From Halosaccharopolyspora lacisalsi (GTDB lineage Bacteria > Actinomycetota > Actinomycetes > Mycobacteriales > Pseudonocardiaceae): 64,000 nucleotides of DNA. Made by a program: the position numbers and the translations under genes. The stretch is taken from contig NZ_JACGWZ010000004.1 in assembly GCF_014137975.1 (NCBI RefSeq), positions 248,001 to 312,000 on the forward strand, in the 5' to 3' direction. Positions 56,404 through 64,000 of this stretch are shown here, piece by piece. Numbering within the stretch: position 1 is the stretch's first letter; each line of letters opens with the position of its first letter. The notes under the pieces were generated by a model. It made no database searches, was not told the origin of the DNA, and saw only the letters and a program-made list of their open reading frames with translations.

Positions 56404-57057
56404 TCACTCTTCCGGGGAACTCGGCGCGGCGTGGGCGGGAAGCGTGCCGTAGAGCTGGTGCAGGCCCTCGATCAGGGCGGTCAGGGCCAGCTCGAAGCTG
56501 TCGTTGTCGATCTCGGAGGCGTGCTGGCGCAGCAGGTGTGCGTGGTCGAGGTTGGGGTAGCGGTCGTCGTAGACCGCGGCGTCGTCGACGAACCCCGCCG
56601 AGAACGACCCCATCGCGCCGCCCACCACCAGGTACTTGGTGGAGGCGCCGATCATGGTGGCGTAGCGCTGGGGCCAACCGGCTCGGGTCAGACCGCCGTG
56701 CACGGCGTCGGCGCGCCGCAACGAGGCCTCGCGCCGGGCCGGACCGGAAGCGATGAACGGAACCAGGTTCGGGTGGGCCGCCAGCGCAGCCCGGTAGGAC
56801 CGTGCCCAGATCGTCAGACCGGTGGCCCAGTCCTGCTCGAAGCCGGAGACGTCGACCTGGTCCATGACGGCGTTGGCGATGTCGTGCAGCAACTCGTCCT
56901 TGGTGGCGACGTGGTTGTACAGCGAGGCCGCGCGGACACCGAGATGCTCGGCCAACCGCCGCATGGACAGCTCCTCCAGGCCGAGCGTGTCGATGATCTC
57001 CAGCGCACCGCGGCGGATCCGCTCGGCCGACAGCAGGGGATTGTTCGGTCTCGGCAC
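56404..57057 (-). CDS. TetR-family regulator (TetR_C_1 type) of acyl-CoA operon
   Basis: 217 residues. HTH region LSAERIRRGALEIIDTLGLEELSMRRLAEHLGVRAASLYNHVATKDELL; the C-terminal domain resembles tetracycline-repressor-like ligand domains. Divergent from the acyl-CoA synthetase operon. A perfect palindrome in the intergenic region is its likely operator, placing it as repressor that responds to a fatty acid or acyl-CoA. Confidence 0.88.
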   Translation of the reverse strand: MPRPNNPLLSAERIRRGALEIIDTLGLEELSMRRLAEHLGVRAASLYNHVATKDELLHDIANAVMDQVDVSGFEQDWATGLTIWARSYRAALAAHPNLVPFIASGPARREASLRRADAVHGGLTRAGWPQRYATMIGASTKYLVVGGAMGSFSAGFVDDAAVYDDRYPNLDHAHLLRQHASEIDNDSFELALTALIEGLHQLYGTLPAHAAPSSPEE

Positions 57058-57088
57058 TGCTCGCCTTCCCGTCGGTGGAGTGCCCCGA

Positions 57089-57136
57089 CCCGGTTCGAGG
57101 TCTTGTCAAGGTCCCGGTTCGCGGTCTTGTCAATGT
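57089..57136. repeat. Tandem 24-bp direct repeat in divergent promoter
   Basis: Two adjacent 24-bp units, 57089-57112 and 57113-57136, both beginning CCCGGTTCG, agree at 22 of 24 positions. Each contains TTGTCAA, and the second supplies the -35 of the rightward promoter. Confidence 0.7.
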
Positions 57137-57179
57137 CTTCGCGTGGCCTTAGGGTCGCACAAAACTAACGTCGTTAGTT
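57127..57179 (+). promoter_or_regulatory. Promoter and palindromic operator of acyl-CoA operon
   Basis: -35 TTGTCA (57127-57132), 17-bp spacer, -10 TAGGGT (57150-57155), then the perfect palindrome AACTAACG-T-CGTTAGTT (57163-57179) at the expected transcription start. Binding there would block initiation. Confidence 0.65.
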
Positions 57180-57225
57180 ACCGGTGTTCGCTCGAATGTC
57201 CGGTGCACCGCCACGGAGGTCAAGG

Positions 57226-58794
<1,569 letters not shown>

Positions 58795-58824
58795 AAAAGT
58801 AGCTGGAGAACAGGAGTACGGATC

Positions 58825-59592
58825 TTGAGTGAGGAACTGAACGGTCGTGTGGCGGTGGTGACCGGTGCCGCCAAGGGCATCGGCGCCGGGATCGCCCAGA
58901 AGCTGGCGGCCGACGGTGCGGCCGTGGCCGTGGTGGACATCGACGAGAGCTCCTGCGGGGAAACCGTCGACCGGATCACCTCGGCGGGGGGCAAGGCACT
59001 GGCCGTCGCCGCCGACGTGTCCGACTCCGACTCCGTGGAACAGGCCATGTCGCGGGTGGGATCCGAGCTCGGCCCGGTCGGGGTGCTGGTCAACAACGCC
59101 GGCGTCACGCGGGACAACACGCTGCACAAGCTCACCGAGCAGGACTGGGACACCGTCATGGGAGTGCACCTGCGCGGGGCGTTCCTGTGCAGCAAGGCGG
59201 CGCAGAAGCAGATGGTCCAGCAGCGCTGGGGCAAGATCGTCAACCTCTCCAGCGTCTCCGCGCTGGGCAACAAGGGTCAGGCGAACTACTCCACCGCCAA
59301 GGCCGGCATCCAGGGCTTCACCAAGACGCTGGCCATCGAACTCGGCCCCTTCGGCGTCAACGTCAACGCGATCGCTCCCGGCTTCATCGTCTCGGACATG
59401 ACCGCGGCCACCGCCGAGCGCGTCGGCATGGACTACGAGGACTTCAAGGCCAGGGCCGCCGAGGAGACTCCGGTGCGCCGGGTCGGTACCCCCGACGACA
59501 TCGCCAACACCGTCGCGTTCCTGAGCAGTGAGTCGGCCTCGTTCATCACCGGCCAGACCCTCTACGTCGACGGCGGTCGCAAGCTCGGCTGA
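58825..59592 (+). CDS. Short-chain dehydrogenase/reductase (FabG-like)
   Basis: 255 residues, SDR fold: cofactor motif TGAAKGIGAGIA, NNAGVTRDN, catalytic Ser in IVNLSSVSALGNKGQ, Tyr/Lys in NYSTAKAG, and the C-terminal ITGQTLYVDGGRKLG. Probably oxidises or reduces a 3-hydroxy/3-oxoacyl intermediate. TTG 58825 is the only start that keeps the complete N-terminus, with GGAGAACAGGAG upstream. Thirty bp separate it from the synthetase. Confidence 0.92.
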   Translation: MSEELNGRVAVVTGAAKGIGAGIAQKLAADGAAVAVVDIDESSCGETVDRITSAGGKALAVAADVSDSDSVEQAMSRVGSELGPVGVLVNNAGVTRDNTLHKLTEQDWDTVMGVHLRGAFLCSKAAQKQMVQQRWGKIVNLSSVSALGNKGQANYSTAKAGIQGFTKTLAIELGPFGVNVNAIAPGFIVSDMTAATAERVGMDYEDFKARAAEETPVRRVGTPDDIANTVAFLSSESASFITGQTLYVDGGRKLG

Positions 59593-59614
59593 GGCCGCGA
59601 AAAGGAGCTTTCGC

Positions 59615-60793
59615 ATGGTGGACTTCTCACTGTCCGACACCGAGCGCGACATTCGCGACTGGGTGCGCACCTTCGTCCAGCGCGAGCTGATGCCGCTGGA
59701 ATCCGAGGTGCTGCGCAGGGAACGCGCCGGTGAGCGCGGGCTGCCCAAGGAGCAGTTGGCGCAGCTGCGCGACAAGGCCCGTCAAGCCGGGTTCTGGGGT
59801 GTGCAGACACCCGAGGAGTACGGCGGGATGGACCTCTCGGCGGTCATGGCCGCGCTGATCGAGATCGAGCTCGGTCGCACGTTCGTGCCGTTCAGTTTCG
59901 GTGGTTACGCCGACAACATCCTCTACCACGCCAACGAGGAGCAGCGGCAGCGCTACCTGCTGCCGACCATCGAGGGCGAGCGCAAGTCGTGCTTCGCCAT
60001 CACGGAGCCCGGTGCCGGATCGGATGCCAAGAACATCCGGACCACGGCGCGCAAGGAGGGCTCCGAGTGGGTCATCGACGGGGAGAAGACCTACATCACC
60101 GGCGGTATCGACGCCGATTTCGCCCTCGTGTTCGCGGTGACCGACCGGGACAGGGGAGCCGATGGTGGCGTGACCTGCTTCCTGGTCGACCGGGACATGG
60201 GCTGGAAGTCCGAGCCGATCGAGATCATGGGGCCGCCGGACCGGATGCCGGCCTCGTTGGTCTTCGACGGGGTCCGCGTGCCCGAGGGCAACGTGCTCGG
60301 TGAGGTGGGCAGGGGTTTCGCCCTGGCGATGCAGTGGATCGGTCGCGGTCGCTACCTGCTGCCCGCGCGCGCCCTGGGTGGGTGCGAACGCCTGGTCGAG
60401 ATGGCGATGGAGCACTCCCAGAGCCGCGAGACCTTCGGCGCGCCCATCGCCGACCGCCAGTCCATCCAGTGGATGCTCGCGGACTCCGCAGTGGAGATCG
60501 AGTCGCTGCGGTGGCTGGTCCTGCAGGCCGCCTGGCAGATCGACTCGGGCATGGACTCGCGCCACGCCCAGTCCATCGCCAAGCTGTACGGCGGGACGCG
60601 AGCCAACGAGATCGTCGACCGGGTGATGCAGATTCACGGCGGCATGGGCTACACCAGGGAGCTGCCGGTCGAGCGCTGGTACCGCGACCTGCGGCTGCTG
60701 CGGATCTTCGAGGGCACCGACGAGATCCAGCGGCGCACCATCTCCCGCAACCTGCTCAAGGGGCACGCCTCGGTCAGCGGCGTGCTCGGCTGA
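59615..60793 (+). CDS. Acyl-CoA dehydrogenase
   Basis: 392 residues. FAD enzyme introducing a trans-2 double bond into an acyl-CoA. SCFAITEPGAGSDAKNIRTTA (FAD/substrate site), VIDGEKTYITGGIDADFAL, a C-terminal QIHGGMGYTRELPVERWYRDLRLLRIFEGTDEIQRRTISRNLL segment with the expected conserved Glu. ATG 59615 behind AAGGAG. Third gene of the unit; enoyl hydratase and thiolase are not adjacent. Confidence 0.94.
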   Translation: MVDFSLSDTERDIRDWVRTFVQRELMPLESEVLRRERAGERGLPKEQLAQLRDKARQAGFWGVQTPEEYGGMDLSAVMAALIEIELGRTFVPFSFGGYADNILYHANEEQRQRYLLPTIEGERKSCFAITEPGAGSDAKNIRTTARKEGSEWVIDGEKTYITGGIDADFALVFAVTDRDRGADGGVTCFLVDRDMGWKSEPIEIMGPPDRMPASLVFDGVRVPEGNVLGEVGRGFALAMQWIGRGRYLLPARALGGCERLVEMAMEHSQSRETFGAPIADRQSIQWMLADSAVEIESLRWLVLQAAWQIDSGMDSRHAQSIAKLYGGTRANEIVDRVMQIHGGMGYTRELPVERWYRDLRLLRIFEGTDEIQRRTISRNLLKGHASVSGVLG

Positions 60794-60869
60794 ACCGGTT
60801 GATCGCGCTCCTGCCCGTTTCGTCGGTATGCTGAGGGTGACCCAGCCGCCCACGTAGACAGGGGGCGCC

Positions 60870-61037
60870 ATGTCCATCTTCAAAAAGGTCAGCGAGCTCG
60901 CCAAGAGCCCGCAGGGCAAGCGCGCGGTCGAGCAGGCCAAGAAGTACGCGCAGGACCCCAAGAACAAGGAAAAGATCGACCAGGTCAAGAACAAGATCAC
61001 GGGCAAGGGCAAGAGCGGCGGCAGCAGCAGCCGCTGA
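60870..61037 (+). CDS. Small basic MT0933-like protein, 55 aa
   Basis: ATG 60870 after a G-rich ribosome site opens 55 codons: SIFKKVSELAKSPQGKRAV, then Lys-rich helical repeats (KYAQDPKNKEKIDQVKNKI) and a Gly/Ser tail. It resembles the short actinobacterial family listed as MT0933-like antitoxin (Rv0909), normally beside an SRPBCC-type toxin. No such partner is adjacent; an SRPBCC gene lies 2.9 kb to the right. True role uncertain; a terminator follows. Confidence 0.65.
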   Translation: MSIFKKVSELAKSPQGKRAVEQAKKYAQDPKNKEKIDQVKNKITGKGKSGGSSSR

Positions 61038-61054
61038 CCCGGACGTGACACCAC

Positions 61055-61080
61055 CGGCCCCGGGAATCCACCCGGGGCCG
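61055..61080. terminator. Bidirectional hairpin terminator
   Basis: CGGCCCCGGG (61055-61064) and CCCGGGGCCG (61071-61080) form a perfect 10-bp stem with an AATCCA loop between two convergent genes. Confidence 0.7.
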
Positions 61081-61097
61081 AGGTGTGTCGCCGGTGC

Positions 61098-61481
61098 CTA
61101 CCGGCCGAACGAGCGCAGGCCGATCGTGATCTCCGAGACGTCCGCCTTGCCTTGGGCCACCGCGAGAACCAGTTCTTCCGCGGTGCCTTCGTCCAGGGGC
61201 GTGCGGAGTTGTTCCCCGTTAACTTCGAGAAACACCCAGGCGGCGGCCCACGCAGTACGCTCGTTGCCGTCTACCAGGGCGTGATTACGGGCCAGCGAAT
61301 GCAGCAGAGCCGCTGCCTTCTCGTGGAGCTGCGGGTATGCGTCCTGTCCGAACATCGTTGTCGCTGGGCGTGCGACCGCCGAGGCGAGGAGTCCGAAGTC
61401 GCGGATCTCCACCGAGGTTCCCGCCGCGTACCTGGCGGCGGTCAACACGTCTTCGACATCGAGGTAATACGGCTCGCTCAC
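61098..61481 (-). CDS. Doc-type (Fic-fold) toxin
   Basis: 127 residues. The Fic/Doc motif is present as HALVDGNERTAWAA (HxxxDGNxRTxxxx), inside an all-helical Doc-sized protein; Doc toxins phosphorylate EF-Tu with ATP. LDVEDVLTAARYAAG and FGQDAYPQLHEKAAALLHSLARNH precede it as in actinobacterial Doc homologues. The motif Phe of classical Doc (HxFxDGNKR) is Leu here and Lys is Glu, so activity type is uncertain. GTG start overlaps the antitoxin stop. Confidence 0.87.
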   Translation of the reverse strand: MSEPYYLDVEDVLTAARYAAGTSVEIRDFGLLASAVARPATTMFGQDAYPQLHEKAAALLHSLARNHALVDGNERTAWAAAWVFLEVNGEQLRTPLDEGTAEELVLAVAQGKADVSEITIGLRSFGR

Positions 61482-61681
61482 TGTTCGGCCAGCCGCTTGT
61501 TCAGGCCCGCGCTGATCCGAGCCACCCGCGAGGCAGCGTCCTCGACGAGGTACTTGCGTGAGGAAACGGTCTGCATGACCGCGTCGTGCGCAAGAGACTT
61601 CAGTGATTGGCCTTCGCGCTCGGCCGCGTTGCGGAGATCTGCCATCTCCTCTTCGGAGAACTCGAGGTTCAAGGCTGGCAT
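61478..61681 (-). CDS. Antitoxin of the Doc-type module (RHH-like)
   Basis: 67 residues from ATG 61681, the only start at the border of the conserved part. LNLEFSEEEMADLRNAAEREGQSLKSLAHDAVMQ is a ribbon-helix-helix-like DNA-binding segment; the basic C-terminus (VARISAGLNKRLAEQ) would bind the toxin. Four-base overlap with the toxin gene. A 20-bp dyad, AGGTACC-n6-GGTACCT, directly upstream should be the autoregulation operator. Confidence 0.83.
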   Translation of the reverse strand: MPALNLEFSEEEMADLRNAAEREGQSLKSLAHDAVMQTVSSRKYLVEDAASRVARISAGLNKRLAEQ

Positions 61682-61688
61682 ACGGTGA

Positions 61689-61708
61689 AGGTACCGGATC
61701 AGGTACCT
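61689..61708 (-). promoter_or_regulatory. Operator of the Doc-type module
   Basis: AGGTACC (61689-61695) and GGTACCT (61702-61708) form a perfect 7-6-7 dyad ending 8 bp before the antitoxin ATG. Confidence 0.6.
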
Positions 61709-61892
61709 GTTCGGCAAAGATTTCATCGTGGTTGTCTCTCGGACGGAGAGTGCGCGTGCTTCCGTGACTCGCTTTGCCGGTTCCGCCGCTGACACTCGAT
61801 CGAGGAGCATCGGGCATCGGGGGTGTGTCGAAGCCGATCACGCAGTAGGGTCCGTTGGAAGTGACGATCACCACCGAGCAGCGGAGGGTGCG

Positions 61893-63086
61893 ATGGGCAG
61901 CGCCTACGTCGTCGGGACCTTCGACACCAAGGGTGCCGAGCTGCACCACGTCGCCGGGCTGTTGCGGGCGGCGGGCGCGTCGGTGGTGACGGTGGACCTG
62001 AGTACGAGTCAGAACAGCGCCGACACGACGGTGGCCGCCGCCGAGGTCGCGGTGTGTCACCCCGAGGGCGGGGACACGGTGTTCACCGGCGACCGCGGCT
62101 CGGCGATCACCGAGATGGCCAAGGCGTTCACCCGCTTCCTGTCCGGGCGCGCGGACGTCGACGGGGTGCTCGGACTCGGTGGCTCCGGTGGTACCGCCGT
62201 GATCACCCCCGCGCTGCGGCAGCTTCCGGTCGGCGTCCCCAAGTTCATGGTTTCCACGGTGGCCTCCGGAGACGTCTCGGCCTACGTCGACGCCAGCGAC
62301 ATCGCGATGTTCCCCTCGGTCACCGACGTGGCGGGGTTGAACCGGATCTCGCGGCGGGTGTTGGCCAACGCCGCCCACGCCCTCGCGGGAGCGCTCGTGC
62401 ACCGGGCACCGGAAGGCGCGGACAAGCCGGCCCTGGCGCTGTCGATGTTCGGTGTGACGACCCCGTGCGTGAGCTCGGTGGCCGATCGGCTCGAAGCCGA
62501 GTACGACCCGCTGGTGTTCCACGCGACCGGCACGGGCGGCCGGGCCATGGAAAAGCTCGTCGACGACGGAATGATCGCGGCGGTCCTGGACGTCACCACC
62601 ACCGAGGTGTGCGACCTCCTCGTCGGCGGGGTGATGAGCGCGGGCCAGCAGCGGTTGGACGCGATCGCTCGCACCAGGGTGCCTTACGTCGGTTCCTGCG
62701 GTGCCCTGGATATGGTGAACTTCGGTGCCGAGGACACGGTCCCGCAGCAGTACCGGCAGCGGAACCTGTACGTGCACAATCCCCAGGTCACCCTGATGCG
62801 CACGACCCCGGACGAGTGCCGCCGTATCGGCGGTTTCCTCGCGGCCAAGCTCAACGCGTGCGCCGGCCCGGTCCGCTTCCTGCTGCCCGAGGGCGGGGTG
62901 TCCCTGCTGGACGCCCCCGGGCAACCGTTCCACGATCCCGAGGCCGATGCGGCACTGTTCGAAACCCTGGAGCGCGAGGTGCGCCAGAGCGAGCGCCGCC
63001 GGATCGTGCGCTGCCCGCACAATGTCAACGATCCCGAATTCGCCCACGAGCTGGTGGCGACGCTGCGAGAGGTGGTGGACTCGTGA
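61893..63086 (+). CDS. Tm-1-like ATP-binding domain protein (UPF0261)
   Basis: 397 residues. The N-terminus [35 protein letters not shown] and [38 protein letters not shown] are the UPF0261 signature, the family of the N-terminal half of the tomato mosaic virus resistance protein Tm-1. The glycine-rich GGSGGT loop probably binds nucleotide. Bacterial function unknown. ATG 61893 follows GGAGGG. Its TGA overlaps the GTG of the next gene, which encodes the other half of the Tm-1 architecture. Confidence 0.88.
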   Translation: MGSAYVVGTFDTKGAELHHVAGLLRAAGASVVTVDLSTSQNSADTTVAAAEVAVCHPEGGDTVFTGDRGSAITEMAKAFTRFLSGRADVDGVLGLGGSGGTAVITPALRQLPVGVPKFMVSTVASGDVSAYVDASDIAMFPSVTDVAGLNRISRRVLANAAHALAGALVHRAPEGADKPALALSMFGVTTPCVSSVADRLEAEYDPLVFHATGTGGRAMEKLVDDGMIAAVLDVTTTEVCDLLVGGVMSAGQQRLDAIARTRVPYVGSCGALDMVNFGAEDTVPQQYRQRNLYVHNPQVTLMRTTPDECRRIGGFLAAKLNACAGPVRFLLPEGGVSLLDAPGQPFHDPEADAALFETLEREVRQSERRRIVRCPHNVNDPEFAHELVATLREVVDS

Positions 63087-63919
63087 GCCGCACGGAGCTC
63101 ATGGAGCGTTTTCGAGCCAAGGTGTCCCGTGGTGAACCGATCGTCGGTGGCGGTGCGGGTACCGGACTGTCGGCCAAGTGCGAGGAAGCCGGCGGCATCG
63201 ACCTCATCGTGATCTACAACTCCGGTCGCTACCGGATGGCCGGACGCGGTTCGCTGGCCGGACTGCTGGCCTACGGCAACGCCAACGACATCGTGGTCGA
63301 GATGGCCGGGGAGGTCCTCCCGGTGGTCGAGCACACGCCGGTGCTGGCCGGGGTCAACGGTACGGACCCGTTCCTGATGCGCGGGCGCTTCCTGAACGAG
63401 CTCCGCGACCTCGGTTTCGCCGGAATCCAGAACTTCCCCACCGTCGGCCTCATCGACGGCACCTTCCGGGCGAACCTGGAGGAGACGGGGATGAGCTACG
63501 AGCGCGAGGTGGAACTGATCGCGGCCGCTGCCGAGGCGGACCTGCTGACCACGCCCTACGTCTTCTCCGCCGCGGACGCCAGGGCGATGACCCGAGCGGG
63601 GGCCGACATCGTCGTCTGCCACATGGGTCTGACCACCGGCGGTTCGATCGGTGCGGAGACGGCGGGCGGCCTCGACGACTGCGTCGTCGCGATCGACGAG
63701 TGGTCGCGTGCCGCCATCGAGGTGCGCGACGACGTGCTCGTACTCTGCCACGGCGGTCCCATCGCCACGCCCGAGGACGCTTCCTACGTGCTGTCCCGGA
63801 CGAGCAACTGCCACGGTTTCTACGGCGCCAGCAGCATGGAGCGCCTTCCCGCCGAACAGGCGCTGACCCGACGGACCGAGGAGTTCACCGACGTGACCGT
63901 TCAACGGAGGCAGTCATGA
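63083..63919 (+). CDS. PEP-hydrolase-like TIM-barrel protein (Tm-1 C-terminal domain type)
   Basis: 278 residues, PF09370-like TIM-barrel family. [89 protein letters not shown] and a C-terminal [34 protein letters not shown] are characteristic. It is fused to UPF0261 in plants and fungi. GTG overlaps the preceding stop and its own TGA overlaps the next ATG. The reaction is not established. Confidence 0.87.
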   Translation: MSRTELMERFRAKVSRGEPIVGGGAGTGLSAKCEEAGGIDLIVIYNSGRYRMAGRGSLAGLLAYGNANDIVVEMAGEVLPVVEHTPVLAGVNGTDPFLMRGRFLNELRDLGFAGIQNFPTVGLIDGTFRANLEETGMSYEREVELIAAAAEADLLTTPYVFSAADARAMTRAGADIVVCHMGLTTGGSIGAETAGGLDDCVVAIDEWSRAAIEVRDDVLVLCHGGPIATPEDASYVLSRTSNCHGFYGASSMERLPAEQALTRRTEEFTDVTVQRRQS

Positions 63920-64000
63920 CCCAGTCCTACGCGAGTACCGTGATCGCGGCCGGCGCCGAACGGGTGTGGGAGGTCGTGCGCGACTTCGACGGCCTGCCGA
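63916..64000 (+). CDS. SRPBCC-family protein, N-terminal fragment
   Basis: Only the first 28 codons are inside the window. [28 protein letters not shown] is the opening of an SRPBCC (START/Bet v1-like) lipid- or small-molecule-binding protein: basic start, then the xxVWxxVxDF signature. ATG overlaps the preceding stop (ATGA), so it belongs to the Tm-1-like operon. Confidence 0.8.
   Translation, partial: MTQSYASTVIAAGAERVWEVVRDFDGLP

Noticed and set aside
61482-63047. Upstream extension of the Doc frame to 649 codons
   Set aside because: It runs antisense through the Tm-1-like gene; the overlap of antitoxin stop and toxin GTG fixes the true start at 61481.

Overview
The window is GC-rich, densely packed chromosomal DNA with many GTG starts, 4-nt stop/start overlaps and leaderless-looking promoters. 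Gene content (priA-type hisA, a Trp-associated membrane protein gene, HelD/HelR-like factor, DcuS/CitA-type kinase, SoxR) points to a filamentous actinomycete, most likely order Pseudonocardiales. The genus cannot be read from the sequence alone.

The backbone follows the conserved actinobacterial order known from Mycobacterium tuberculosis Rv1599-Rv1618: hisD-hisC-hisB | hisH-hisA/priA-hisF-hisI | trpE-membrane protein-trpC-trpB-trpA-lgt | pyk-tesB. Accessory blocks interrupt it. Block A (11.1-18.7 kb, between hisB and hisH) holds a YdeP-type molybdopterin oxidoreductase, a GntP permease with a divergent CitA/CitB-type two-component system, soxR and a decayed transketolase locus. Block B (21.5-23.6 kb, between hisI and trpE) holds a TetR regulator and an intact tnpB-only insertion element. 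Block C (30.1-42.6 kb, between lgt and pyk) holds a VapBC module, a cobalamin-riboswitch-controlled BtuFCD importer, a HelR/HelD-like helicase, a gluconate permease pseudogene beside its GntR regulator, a lytic transglycosylase, a large LuxR-type regulator and a VanZ-like protein.

Left of the his genes are a translationally coupled five-gene peptide/nickel-type ABC importer, a small membrane protein, a secreted M14 carboxypeptidase and a tnpB relic carrying two internal deletions. Right of tesB come a DUF2339 membrane protein, an Lrp/LysE pair, a PBP4-type carboxypeptidase, a DedA protein, an erythromycin-esterase pseudogene, gcvT-glyA under a tandem glycine riboswitch, two TetR-regulated units (a methyltransferase, and an acyl-CoA synthetase/SDR/acyl-CoA dehydrogenase operon), a small MT0933-like gene, a Doc-type toxin-antitoxin pair, and at the right edge an operon encoding the two halves of a Tm-1-like protein plus an SRPBCC protein that runs off the window.

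The sequence directly supports two riboswitches, several operator dyads (SoxR box, three TetR-type sites, one GntR-type site, two toxin-antitoxin sites), a series of -10 hexamers 6-8 nt before start codons, several hairpin terminators and four decayed genes. No tRNA, rRNA, CRISPR array or prophage was seen. The least understood unit is the Tm-1-like/TIM-barrel/SRPBCC operon. The tnpB relic beside hisD and the small ORF coupled to trpC are also worth attention.
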